From: Duganella dendranthematis
Lineage (GTDB): Bacteria > Pseudomonadota > Gammaproteobacteria > Burkholderiales > Burkholderiaceae_D
Length of the DNA stretch: 64,000 nt
NCBI RefSeq assembly: GCF_012849375.1
Contig: NZ_CP051684.1
Location: 5,828,001 to 5,892,000 of the forward strand
Direction of reading: 5' to 3'
Part shown: positions 45,297 to 54,001 of the stretch, one piece after another
Layout: every line of letters starts with the position of its first letter
Numbering within the stretch: position 1 is the first letter of the stretch
The notes under the pieces: model-generated
The model's database searches: none
The model's input: the letters and a program-made list of their open reading frames with translations, nothing else
Told to the model about the DNA's origin: nothing
Translations under genes and position numbers: made by a program

Positions 45297-46660
45297 TGAC
45301 TTTCCTCACCGATCTCAAAGCGCGCTTCGTGCGCGAACACGTGACGCTGGCGCTGGACGATATCCAGGCGCTGATCCTGCGCGCGCGGCCCGAACCCTAT
45401 GTCGGCATCCACGCGATGCTGCACATCGACGACGCCGCCGGCGGCCGTGACCTGATCCGCCGCATGGCCGAGCACATTCCGTCGGCCGCCGGCTGGACCG
45501 ACGACCGCGACGCCTGGATGGGCATGGCGCTGAGCTTTCAGGGCCTGAAGGCGCTCGGCGTGCCCGAGTCTTCGCTGAGCAGCTTCCCGCTGCCGTTCCA
45601 GCAAGGCATGGCGGCACGCGCCGAACAATTGCGCGATGTTGGCAGCAATGCCCCGGAACATTGGGACGACGCATTCCAGCCGGGCACGTGCCATATCGCG
45701 CTCACCATCTATGCCCGCGACGAAGCGGCGCTGGACATCGCAATCGAAAAAGCGATGGGCGAACTGGATCGTTCGCATGGCGTCACGCTGGTGGGTAAGC
45801 ATGCGTTTGGCGCCGACGAAGAAGCCAAGAATCCGTTCGGCTTCCGCGACTCGATCTCGCAACCGGCCATCGCCGGCAGCGGCGTCGCGCCGCTGCCCGG
45901 CCAAGAGCGGTCGATTGCCGCCGGCGAATTCATCCTGGGCGAAAACAGCGAAACCGGCGCGCCGGTCGCAATGCCGGAGCCGCCCGAGCTGGGCCGCAAC
46001 GGTTCGTTCGTGGTGCTGCGCAAATATGAAAGCCAGGCGGGCGCCTTCAATGACTTTGTGCGCAGTCAGGCGCAAGATGAAAAAGCGCAAGACCTGCTGG
46101 CGGCCAAGCTGGTCGGCCGCTGGCGCAGCGGCGCGCCGTTGACGCTGGCGCCTGAGCAGGACGACCCGGCACTCGGCGCCGATCCAAAGCGCAACAACGA
46201 TTTCGATTTTTCCAAAGATCCGCGCGGCCTGATGTGCCCACACGCAGCGCACATGCGCCGCCTGAATCCGCGCGACAGCCAGCTGACCATCCTGACCGAC
46301 GTCAACATCCACCGCATCATCCGCCGCTCATCGACCTTCGGCCCGAAATGGCGGCCCGAGCTGACCGCCAGCGACGACCACGGCGAGCGCGGCATCTTCT
46401 TCATCTTCATCAGCGCGCGCGCCTACGACACTATCGAATTCTTCCAGCAGGAATGGATCAACCGCGGCAACTTCATCGACCTGGCCACCGAACGCGATCC
46501 GATGGTGGGACTGCACGAGACGCCGGGCAGCTTCACCATCCCGGAAACGCCAGTGCGCCGGCGTGTCGATGGCATCACCACCTTCAACCAGCTGCGCGGC
46601 GGCGAATACCTGTTCATGCCGTCGTTGAGCGCTTTGAAATGGATCGCCGAAGCGCATTGA
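45296..46660 (+). CDS. Dyp-type peroxidase
   Basis: 454 residues. The DyP signature appears as GFRDSISQP (normally GxxDG; here the Gly after Asp is Ser, the catalytic Asp kept), with the proximal haem-ligand histidine in CPHAAHMRRLNPR and the distal arginine region RRSSTFGPKW. A late FIFISARAYDTIEFFQQEWINRG block is typical of the long DyP classes. Uses hydrogen peroxide to oxidise dyes, phenolics or other large substrates; no Tat or Sec signal is visible, so it is likely cytoplasmic or encapsulated. Part of a three-gene operon with a catalase-like protein. Confidence 0.92.
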   Translation: MTFLTDLKARFVREHVTLALDDIQALILRARPEPYVGIHAMLHIDDAAGGRDLIRRMAEHIPSAAGWTDDRDAWMGMALSFQGLKALGVPESSLSSFPLPFQQGMAARAEQLRDVGSNAPEHWDDAFQPGTCHIALTIYARDEAALDIAIEKAMGELDRSHGVTLVGKHAFGADEEAKNPFGFRDSISQPAIAGSGVAPLPGQERSIAAGEFILGENSETGAPVAMPEPPELGRNGSFVVLRKYESQAGAFNDFVRSQAQDEKAQDLLAAKLVGRWRSGAPLTLAPEQDDPALGADPKRNNDFDFSKDPRGLMCPHAAHMRRLNPRDSQLTILTDVNIHRIIRRSSTFGPKWRPELTASDDHGERGIFFIFISARAYDTIEFFQQEWINRGNFIDLATERDPMVGLHETPGSFTIPETPVRRRVDGITTFNQLRGGEYLFMPSLSALKWIAEAH

Positions 46661-46706
46661 AGCACTGAGCACAGTCCGGCAGCGGCGAGTCCGTTGCCGC
46701 ACTGGC

Positions 46707-46958
46707 CTACTCGGCCAGATTGCCGGACTCGTCAAGCTTTCTGCATAACTCGGCATGGCTGACGATCGCAGTCTCGACGTGGGAAGGCCGCCGCGACAAC
46801 GCCAGTTGCCGATCGGCGGTCAGGTAGCCGATGTAGTTTTCGAGACTGACCGCGCGCCCGACCGGAGCGTTGCGCAGTATCCCAATATCTTCTCTGGATA
46901 GTGTGAAGCTGTGGCTTGCGCCATCGGGGGCGTCTATCTGGACCAAGTATTGAAGCAT
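46707..46958 (-). CDS. Small hypothetical protein
   Basis: 83 residues, soluble and acidic (MLQYLVQIDAPDGASHSFTL, LENYIGYLTADRQLALS). No family recognised. A GGAG exactly six bases before the ATG makes translation likely. Isolated, convergent with the DyP gene. Confidence 0.6.
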   Translation of the reverse strand: MLQYLVQIDAPDGASHSFTLSREDIGILRNAPVGRAVSLENYIGYLTADRQLALSRRPSHVETAIVSHAELCRKLDESGNLAE

Positions 46959-47075
46959 GGCTATCTCCGAAACTCAGTGAATCCGAGCATGTGCCGCCAT
47001 CCTAACGGGCCTTGGGCATGAGGCGACCATCTTTCACAATTTGTAGCACTTGTTTCGTTTGGTGGTCAGGCGCGG

Positions 47076-47996
47076 CTACAGCGACGGCGATCCCGCCCTA
47101 CATTCAGGCAGGGCGGCCGTCAGCATGCCGAACAGCGTGCGCGCGGCTGGCGCCATGCTGTGATCGCGCTTGGTGATCAGGCCCAGCGTGCGCTTGATTT
47201 CGGGGTCAACCAGCGGCACGCCCACCAAGCCATCCTGTCGCCCCGGCAGCACCGACAGGCCCGGCACCGCCGCCACTCCAATCCCGGATTCGACCAGGGC
47301 CAGCACGCCCGAGACATGGTTGACCTCGCAGAAGATGATGGGATGCTTCTCGATGCCCGCCAGCGCGGCGTCGATGACGCTGCGATTGCCGCTGGACTTG
47401 GCCACCGAAATGTAGCGCAGGTCCACCGTCTCTTTCCAGCTCAATTGCGCGCGTTGCGCCAGCGGATGGTCGCGCCGCATCGCCAGCACGTAGCTCTCGA
47501 CGTGAATCGGCTCAAAGTGGATCTCGGGATTTTCCGCGCCGGCGAAGTTGATGCCGAAATCCGCCTCGCCGTTCAGGACCAGGTTCAGCACATCCTGGGC
47601 GCTCTCGTCGTGAATGCGCACGCGGATGCGCGGATAGCGGGCGCTGAATTCCTTCAGAATCTCCGGCAGGAAATGCCAGACCGCCGACGGAACGCAGGCC
47701 AGCGTGACCGTCCCGGTACGGTGCGCCGCCAGTTCGGCGATCCCCAGCACGGCGTCTTCCAGTCCCGCCAGCGCAGTGCGGACGTTGACCAGAAAAGTCT
47801 CGCCGACGTTGGTCAGCTGCACGCGCCGGGTGGTGCGCTCGAACAGCTTGACGCCCAGGCTTTCCTCAAGCTTGTCGATGCGCCGGCTCAGTGCCGACTG
47901 CGACAGGAATACGTCCGCAGCGGCCTGGCGGAAACTGGCGCGTTCGGCCACCGCGACGAACGCCTGTAAATCGAGAATATCGTAATTAATGCGCAT
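47076..47996 (-). CDS. LysR-family transcriptional regulator
   Basis: 306 residues: N-terminal winged helix (LQAFVAVAERASFRQAAADVFLSQSALSRRIDKLEESLGVKLFER) and a periplasmic-binding-protein-like effector domain (GTVTLACVPSAVWHFLPEILKEFSARYPRIRVRI). Divergent from a porin gene followed by a binding protein and an MHS-type carrier, which it probably regulates in response to an imported carboxylate (inference from position). The spacer 47997-48104 was scanned for a T-N11-A dyad without a clear hit. Confidence 0.93.
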   Translation of the reverse strand: MRINYDILDLQAFVAVAERASFRQAAADVFLSQSALSRRIDKLEESLGVKLFERTTRRVQLTNVGETFLVNVRTALAGLEDAVLGIAELAAHRTGTVTLACVPSAVWHFLPEILKEFSARYPRIRVRIHDESAQDVLNLVLNGEADFGINFAGAENPEIHFEPIHVESYVLAMRRDHPLAQRAQLSWKETVDLRYISVAKSSGNRSVIDAALAGIEKHPIIFCEVNHVSGVLALVESGIGVAAVPGLSVLPGRQDGLVGVPLVDPEIKRTLGLITKRDHSMAPAARTLFGMLTAALPECRAGSPSL

Positions 47997-48104
47997 AACG
48001 CAAGAATACGCGAAGTAATTGCGATTATCAAATCACTCGTCCTGGCGGATCATGGCGACACAACAAAATCAGCCTCGCCAAGAAGGCCCCTCTTTGGAGA
48101 CACC

Positions 48105-49193
48105 GTGCGCCACCCTTCTGTCCTGCCAGCGTTGCTTATCGCCAGCGCCCCCTGCCTCGCGCAGTCCAACCTTGCCCTGTACGGCGACATCGATCTCGGC
48201 ATCCGTTCGCTGAGCGGCCTCAGCGCGGGCAACACCCCGGCTGGGGGCTATACGCCGTCCGTCAGCAGCGGCGTCGACAACACCAGCCTGTGGGGCTTGC
48301 GCGGCCAGGAGTCGCTTGGCGATGGCTGGAAAGCGATCTACCGCTTTGAAGGCGGCCTCAGCGCGGACACCGGCGCGCAGGCCAAGAGTGACCGCCTGTT
48401 CGACCGCCACGCCTGGATCGGCCTCGCGTCGCCGTATGGCACGCTGGCACTGGGACGCCAGCCGAATCTGATCTCGGACGCCCTGTTCCCGGTCGATCCG
48501 CTCGGCAAGCGCTTCGCCAGCTTCAATCCAAATATCAACATCGTTGGCCTGAGCAACACCAGCTTCGGCACGCACGCGTTCGGCACGCAGTACGGCCCCA
48601 GCGGCTATGCCGACAACTTTTACCGCCTCGACAACACCATCAAGTACACCGCCAGGGTCGGTGACTGGCAAGCGCGCGCGGCGTATTCGGCCGGCGAAGT
48701 GGCCGGCGATGCGGGCGACCTGTCCAGCCACGGCGTCGCGCTGGCATACCAGCGCCCCGCCTGGGCGGTGTCGGGCGCGTCGATGCAGTTCCGCAGCCGC
48801 GACGGCCTGCCGCTCGACGCCTGGTCGCTCGGGGCCGCGCTAAGGTTCGACGACTGGCAGCTGAAAGCCAATATCGGCAGCAACCAGGCCGATACCGGCC
48901 AGAATAAAAGCGTGCACCAGCGCGTGCTGTCGGCCGGTCTCAGCCGTACGCTGGCGCCCGGCTGGCTGCTGACCGCCGCCTACTACAGCGCGCGGCGCAC
49001 CGCCACCGGCTTGCGCGACGACGGCTTCGACCGCGCCTTCCTGTTCCTCGAAAAGACGCTGTCGCCGCGCACCACCGCCTACCTCGAAGCCGACCGCACC
49101 AGCTGGCGCGGCGACGCGGCGGGACAGACAGCGTCGCTGGCCAACGCGCGCCATGGCACCGGCCTGACGCTGGGACTGGTCCACAAATTCTAA
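48105..49193 (+). CDS. Gram-negative general porin (beta-barrel)
   Basis: 362 residues: signal peptide (MRHPSVLPALLIASAPCLAQS), then SNLALYGDIDLGIRSLSG, the opening strand of Neisseria/Burkholderia-type porins, SLWGLRGQESLGDGWKAIYRFEGG, and a C-terminus ending in LGLVHKF with the terminal phenylalanine needed for outer-membrane assembly. Allows diffusion of small anions or carboxylates. The start is GTG, with TTGGAG upstream. First gene of the binding protein / MHS carrier operon. Confidence 0.9.
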   Translation: MRHPSVLPALLIASAPCLAQSNLALYGDIDLGIRSLSGLSAGNTPAGGYTPSVSSGVDNTSLWGLRGQESLGDGWKAIYRFEGGLSADTGAQAKSDRLFDRHAWIGLASPYGTLALGRQPNLISDALFPVDPLGKRFASFNPNINIVGLSNTSFGTHAFGTQYGPSGYADNFYRLDNTIKYTARVGDWQARAAYSAGEVAGDAGDLSSHGVALAYQRPAWAVSGASMQFRSRDGLPLDAWSLGAALRFDDWQLKANIGSNQADTGQNKSVHQRVLSAGLSRTLAPGWLLTAAYYSARRTATGLRDDGFDRAFLFLEKTLSPRTTAYLEADRTSWRGDAAGQTASLANARHGTGLTLGLVHKF

Positions 49194-49210
49194 CGACACA
49201 AGGAGACACC

Positions 49211-50002
49211 ATGCGACCATTTCAATTAAAGCGCGCCGCCCTGGCGGCGCTGCTCGCGGCCTGCGCGCTGGCCGGCGGCGCGGCCCCAGCGGCCGACCTG
49301 CGCGTGGTCAGCTCGGGCGGCTTCGCCCAAGCCTACAAAGACCTGTCCGGCCGTTACCAGGCCAGCAGCGGCGAACACCTGGTCGCCGAATGGGGACCGT
49401 CGATGGGTGCGACCAGAAACGCGATTCCGGCGCGGCTGGCGCGCGGCGAACCGATCGATGTCGTCATCATGGTCGGCGACGCCCTTGACAAGCTGATGGC
49501 CGCTGGCGCGCTGGAGCCGGGCAGCAAGGTCGTGCTGGCGTACTCGCCGATCGCCTGCGCGGTCCGGCACGGCGCCGTCCATCCCGATATCAGCACCATC
49601 GACGGCCTGCGCCGCGCCTTCCTGCAGGCCGGGCGCGTGGCCTACTCCGACAGCGCCAGCGGCGAATACATCCGCGGCCAGCTGCTGGACAAGCTTGGCA
49701 TCCGCCAGCAGATGGCAGGCCGCGCCGCGCAGATTCCGGCCACCCCGGTCGGCGTGATCATCGCCCACGGCGAAGCCGATTTCGGATGCCAGCAACGCAG
49801 CGAGCTGAAACCGGTGCAAGGCATCGACATCGTCGGCCTGCTGCCGCAGGAAGTGCAGCTGACAACCGAGTTTTCCGGCGCCCTGGTGCGCGCCAGCCCC
49901 AACCAGGAAGCCGGCCGTGCCCTGCTGGGCTTCCTCGCCGCACCGGCCAATGCGCCCGTGATCGAAGCGACCGGCCTGGCGCCTGCCGCATCGGCACCTT
50001 GA
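49211..50002 (+). CDS. Periplasmic substrate-binding protein (ModA-like, type 2)
   Basis: 263 residues: signal peptide ([21 protein letters not shown]) and a type 2 periplasmic-binding fold: [67 protein letters not shown]. Resembles molybdate-type ModA, but no ABC permease or ATPase is adjacent; instead it lies between a porin and an MFS carrier. It may deliver a carboxylate to that carrier or feed a sensor. Starts 17 bases after the porin stop behind AAGGAG. Confidence 0.82.
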   Translation: MRPFQLKRAALAALLAACALAGGAAPAADLRVVSSGGFAQAYKDLSGRYQASSGEHLVAEWGPSMGATRNAIPARLARGEPIDVVIMVGDALDKLMAAGALEPGSKVVLAYSPIACAVRHGAVHPDISTIDGLRRAFLQAGRVAYSDSASGEYIRGQLLDKLGIRQQMAGRAAQIPATPVGVIIAHGEADFGCQQRSELKPVQGIDIVGLLPQEVQLTTEFSGALVRASPNQEAGRALLGFLAAPANAPVIEATGLAPAASAP

Positions 50003-50011
50003 ACCATTTCA

Positions 50012-50048
50012 CCACGCCGGCATGCCACGCCGGCATGCCACGCCGGCA
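50012..50048 (+). repeat. 13-bp tandem repeat (CCACGCCGGCATG, 2.8 copies)
   Basis: CCACGCCGGCATG at 50012-50024 and 50025-50037, then CCACGCCGGCA at 50038-50048, in the 65-base gap between the binding protein and the MHS carrier. The unit contains GCCGGC, so copies can also pair with each other. It could form a processing or attenuating structure, or simply be slippage. Confidence 0.75.
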
Positions 50049-50067
50049 CGCACTTTTAGAGGTCATC

Positions 50068-51408
50068 ATGTCCCTTCACTCCCCTGCCACGGCAGCGCGC
50101 CCGACGCCTGCAGCCTCTGCGCCAGCGCCGGCGCGCAGCCACTCCCGGCTGTCCGCCGTCATCCGCGTGACGAGCGGAAACTTCATCGAAATGTACGATT
50201 TCTTCCTGTTCGGCTTTTATGCAACCTACATCGCCGCCGCGTTCTTCCCCAGCACCAGCGAATACGCGGCCCTGATGATGACGTTCGCAACCTTCGGCGC
50301 CGGCTTCTTCATGCGTCCGCTGGGAGCGATCCTGCTGGGCAGCTATATCGACCGCATCGGCCGCCGCAAGGGCCTGGTGCTGACGCTGGCCATCATGGCC
50401 AGCGGCACGGCGCTGATCGCGTTCGTGCCGGGCTACGCCACCATCGGCCTGCTGGCGCCGCTGTTGGTGCTGATCGGCCGCCTGCTGCAGGGCTTTTCGG
50501 CCGGGGTCGAGCTGGGCGGCGTGTCAGTCTACCTGTCCGAAATGGCCACGCCCGGCAACAAGGGATTTTATGTCAGCTGGCAGTCGGCCAGCCAGCAACT
50601 GGCGGTCATCTGCGCCGCCGCGCTGGGTTACCTACTGAACCAGAACCTGCCCAGGGAGATCATTGCCGACTGGGGCTGGCGGATTCCATTCTTTATCGGC
50701 TGCTCGATCATTCCGGTGGTGTTCTACATCCGTAAATCGCTGCAGGAAACGGAAGCTTACCTGGCGCAAAAATCCCATCCGACCTTCCGCCAGATGATGC
50801 GCACCATCGCCGCCAACTGGCCGCTGGTGACCGCCGGCGCCATGCTGATTGTGCTGACCACGGTGGCGTTCTACCTGATCACCGTGTACACGCCGACCTT
50901 CGGCAAAAGCGTGCTCAAGCTCAGCACCAAGGAAAGCCTGCTGGTGACCCTGTGCGTGGGCGTATCCAACTTCTTCTGGCTGCCGGTCATGGGCGCCGTG
51001 TCGGACCGCATCGGGCGCTGGCCGATCATGGCGGCGTGCGCCGCGCTGACGGCGCTGACCGCCTACCCGGCGCTGTCGTGGCTGATCGCGCATCCGAGCT
51101 TCGGCAACATGGTCATGGTCGAGCTGTGGCTGTCGTTCCTGTATGGCGCCTACAACGGCGCGACCATCGTCGCCCTGACAGAAATCATTCCGGTGCAAAT
51201 CCGCACGACCGGCTTTTCGCTGGCCTACAGTCTGGCGACCGCGCTGTTCGGCGGCATGACGCCGCTGCTGTCGACCTGGCTGATCGAGGCCACCGGTGAC
51301 AAGGCGGCGCCCGGCTACTGGATGGCGGGCGCGGCGGTGATCAGCCTGAGCGCCACCTTCCTGGTCTATCGCGGCATCGTCAAGGAGCGGACGGCGGTCC
51401 CGGGCTAA
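50068..51408 (+). CDS. MFS tricarboxylate:H+ symporter (MHS family, CitA/TcuC-like)
   Basis: 446 residues, 12 helices. [85 protein letters not shown] and [11 protein letters not shown] are those of the citrate/tricarballylate group of metabolite:H+ symporters. The N-terminal 30 residues are Ala/Pro-rich. Start ATG has AGAGG six bases before it. Works with the upstream porin and binding protein, and likely under the divergent LysR protein, to import a tricarboxylate or related acid. Confidence 0.88.
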   Translation: MSLHSPATAARPTPAASAPAPARSHSRLSAVIRVTSGNFIEMYDFFLFGFYATYIAAAFFPSTSEYAALMMTFATFGAGFFMRPLGAILLGSYIDRIGRRKGLVLTLAIMASGTALIAFVPGYATIGLLAPLLVLIGRLLQGFSAGVELGGVSVYLSEMATPGNKGFYVSWQSASQQLAVICAAALGYLLNQNLPREIIADWGWRIPFFIGCSIIPVVFYIRKSLQETEAYLAQKSHPTFRQMMRTIAANWPLVTAGAMLIVLTTVAFYLITVYTPTFGKSVLKLSTKESLLVTLCVGVSNFFWLPVMGAVSDRIGRWPIMAACAALTALTAYPALSWLIAHPSFGNMVMVELWLSFLYGAYNGATIVALTEIIPVQIRTTGFSLAYSLATALFGGMTPLLSTWLIEATGDKAAPGYWMAGAAVISLSATFLVYRGIVKERTAVPG

Positions 51409-51480
51409 GCCAGGCGGCCAGCCGGTACGACGCGGCAGCGCCCTGCCGTGTATGATGGAGGCCACTACGGAAACGGAGAC

Positions 51481-52245
51481 ATGCGCATGCCGACATCGAC
51501 TGCACCAGCACGCAACTGGTTCGACCAGGGTGGCGCGGCCTACGCCCGCTTCCGGCCCGAGTATCCGCCGGAACTGGCCGCGTTCATGGCGTCACAGGCG
51601 CCGGAGCGCCGGCTCGCCGTCGATGTCGGCTGCGGCAACGGCCAGCTCACCGGCTTGCTGGCCCAGCATTTCGCGCAGGTGGTCGGCATCGATCCGAGCG
51701 CCGACCAGCTGGCCAATGTGGCGCCGGATGAGCGCATCGACTATCGTCGCGCACCGGCGGAGCAGATCCCGGTGGCCGACGCCGCCGCCAGCCTCATCAC
51801 CGCCGCCCAGGCTGCCCACTGGTTCGACCTGCCGGCCTTTTACCGCGAGGCCCGCCGCATCGGCAGCCCCGGCGCCGTACTGGCGCTGGTCAGCTACGGC
51901 GTGCTCACGCTCGACAGCGCACTGGACGCGCGCTTCCAGGCCTTTTACCGTGACCAGATCGGCCCGTACTGGCCGCCGCAGCGCCAACTGGTGGACAGCG
52001 GCTACGCGACGATCGACTTTCCGTTTGACGAGTTGGCGGCGCCGGCCATGCAGATCCGCTGCACCTGGTCCTTGCCGCAGTTCCTCGGCTATCTGGCCAC
52101 GTGGTCGGCGGTGCGCAGTGCGCGCGAGGCCGGCCGCGCCGAACTGCTGACCGCCTTCGCGGACGACATCGGGGCGGCGTGGGGCGATCTCCGGCTGGAA
52201 CGCATGATTTGCTGGCCCATCAATATGCGCATCGGCCGTCTATAA
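51481..52245 (+). CDS. Class I SAM-dependent methyltransferase
   Basis: 254 residues. N-terminal NWFDQGGAAYARFRPEYPPEL and SAM-binding motif I AVDVGCGNGQLTGLLAQHF, followed by VVGIDPSADQLA and AQAAHWFDLPAFYREARRI, put it in the Methyltransf_11 / trans-aconitate-methyltransferase-like group. Acceptor unknown. The ATG beginning MRMPTST is preferred, preceded by ACGGAGAC; longer in-frame starts exist. Not co-directional with the next genes, so it is probably a lone unit. Confidence 0.88.
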   Translation: MRMPTSTAPARNWFDQGGAAYARFRPEYPPELAAFMASQAPERRLAVDVGCGNGQLTGLLAQHFAQVVGIDPSADQLANVAPDERIDYRRAPAEQIPVADAAASLITAAQAAHWFDLPAFYREARRIGSPGAVLALVSYGVLTLDSALDARFQAFYRDQIGPYWPPQRQLVDSGYATIDFPFDELAAPAMQIRCTWSLPQFLGYLATWSAVRSAREAGRAELLTAFADDIGAAWGDLRLERMICWPINMRIGRL

Positions 52246-52286
52246 CCGGCCCGCCTCGCCATTGGCTTCTGAATGTGCCCGGGCGG

Positions 52287-52823
52287 CTATTTCGGCTCGC
52301 CCTTGGCCATCTGCCCAAAGACCTCGTCGCGCCGCACCCACGCATGGAACAGCGCCGCGCCGAAGTGGCCCAGAATGGTGAAGAACAGTACATAGGCCAG
52401 CACGCCGTGCAGCGGACGCAGCCAGCCGTAGATCACCGGACTGTGCGGCAGGATGGCCGGCAGATGCACGCCGCCGACCATCGGTATCGGATAGCCCCCG
52501 GCCGACAGCATGGCCCAGCCGATCAGCGGCATGGCCAGCATCAACCCGTACAACAGCCAGTGCGACGCGTGCGCGGCGAACTTCTGGATGGCTGGCAGGT
52601 CGGCCGGCAGCGCCGGGATCGGGCGCGTCAGCCGATTCACCAGCCGCACGATGGCCAGCAGCAAGATGGCAATTCCCAGCGGGCGATGCAGGGCCAGCAA
52701 CTGGTCACGGTATTGCAGCGACACGACCATGCCGGCGCCGACAAACAGCATGCTCAGAATCGCGATCGCCATGGCCCAGTGCAGCACGCGCGCCAGCAGA
52801 TTGAAGTGGTGTGGGCGGTTCAT
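52287..52823 (-). CDS. Cytochrome b561
   Basis: 178 residues, four membrane helices with the haem-b histidines of the family: ARVLHWAMA, LLALHRPLG, AAHASHWLLYGLML and RPLHGVLAYVLF. Transfers electrons in the inner membrane, often to a periplasmic partner. Overlaps the upstream catalase-like gene by ATGA, so it most likely supplies electrons to that membrane-anchored haem protein, as in SrpA/b561 pairs. Confidence 0.93.
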   Translation of the reverse strand: MNRPHHFNLLARVLHWAMAIAILSMLFVGAGMVVSLQYRDQLLALHRPLGIAILLLAIVRLVNRLTRPIPALPADLPAIQKFAAHASHWLLYGLMLAMPLIGWAMLSAGGYPIPMVGGVHLPAILPHSPVIYGWLRPLHGVLAYVLFFTILGHFGAALFHAWVRRDEVFGQMAKGEPK

Positions 52824-53899
52824 CGGGCGCTCCCGTTCTGGACGTTGGGTTGGGCGGTCTTGCCTTGGCTGATTTCACGTTCACGGCGGTTGAACGACAC
52901 CGAGTACGCCGCCGAACGCGCATGCAGCACCGGATCGTCGCTGGCGGCAATGCCGGTCGGTAGGATCAACGGGTCGAAATTCAGGTCGCGGCATGGGCCG
53001 TTGGCCTGTGGTTCGGCATGTACCACGGTCAGTGTGGCAATGGTGGCTTCCTGCCGGTTCTCCGGCCAGGCTTTGGATGGATCGGTAATCGGGTCACCCG
53101 GCGCGGCGATTTGCACCACCATGTCCCACACCAGCGGGCCGGCCGCCAGGCGCTTGTCCAGGTCGGCGGCGAGGAAATTGACGTCGGCCGTTTTCAGCTG
53201 CTCGGGCGTCATCGCCACCACCGGCGTGCGCGGCCGCATCGACCAGCGCACCATGCGCTCGACGCCGTGCGCGTCGGTCAGGCGAAACGCATTCACGCCG
53301 TTGAAGCGGGTGCTGCCCAGACTATCCGACTTTGGCGCGGTCTTCGCCCACGCCATGAAGGCGGCGATCTCGGGATGCGCGACCAGCAAGGCTTTCATCT
53401 TGTTCGGGTCGGGCTTGCCGGTGGCGGGATCGGGCACGCCCGCCTCGTTCATTTGCTGGAACCCCTGCGGCGTCGAGGCGGCGAAGAACGGGAAACTGTT
53501 CATCGCAATGCGCCACTCCTGGCCGTCATCTGTTTTGATCTGTACCGCCATGCCGCGCACCGGCGACGCGCCATCGGGCGCGTACGGGTTATTGGACGAG
53601 GCGGAAAAACGGCCGATGACCGGGATCGACCGCTGCGAGAACGCGCGCGCCGTCGACAGCTTGGCCGCCTCCGCCGTCGGCGCGAAGGTGCCGGCAAAGC
53701 AGATACCCTTGCTGTGCGCGCGCCGGAAACCCGGTTGTTGTTTGCCCGATGCCTGGGCCAGGTCCATCATCTGTTGCGGCGTCAGGCCGCGGTGACCGAT
53801 CCAGCCGCCGACCCACGCGAACAGCGCGGCGATCAGGGCCAGGATCACGGCGATCGGCAGGAGCAGCAGCATCGAGCCGCGCGAAGTGGGGGTAGGCAT
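52820..53899 (-). CDS. Membrane-anchored catalase-like peroxidase (SrpA type)
   Basis: 359 residues. An N-terminal membrane anchor or signal (LLLLPIAVILALIAALFAWVGGWIG) is followed by a compact catalase fold: RRAHSKGICFAGTFAP with the distal histidine, RFSASSNNPYAPDG, MAVQIKTDDG, an NSFPFF asparagine region and a late RSAAYSVSFNRR with the candidate haem-ligand tyrosine. Small catalase-like SrpA proteins in the periplasm act as peroxidases. ATGA overlap with cytochrome b561 suggests that protein reduces it. Second catalase-family gene of the window, 9 kb from the first. Confidence 0.9.
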   Translation of the reverse strand: MPTPTSRGSMLLLLPIAVILALIAALFAWVGGWIGHRGLTPQQMMDLAQASGKQQPGFRRAHSKGICFAGTFAPTAEAAKLSTARAFSQRSIPVIGRFSASSNNPYAPDGASPVRGMAVQIKTDDGQEWRIAMNSFPFFAASTPQGFQQMNEAGVPDPATGKPDPNKMKALLVAHPEIAAFMAWAKTAPKSDSLGSTRFNGVNAFRLTDAHGVERMVRWSMRPRTPVVAMTPEQLKTADVNFLAADLDKRLAAGPLVWDMVVQIAAPGDPITDPSKAWPENRQEATIATLTVVHAEPQANGPCRDLNFDPLILPTGIAASDDPVLHARSAAYSVSFNRREREISQGKTAQPNVQNGSAR

Positions 53900-54001
53900 G
53901 TCAGTCTGGCTTTCAATGGTTAGATGGCTAGCAACAAGGATTGTCGCATGGCGAGCGGCCAGCGTGGCGTCCCGGACACCGGTCTTATTGCAGGGCGGCG
54001 T

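Noticed and set aside
47997..48104. LysR T-N11-A box in the LysR/porin spacer
   Set aside because: Several AT-rich partial matches, none a clear dyad; not reported as a site.
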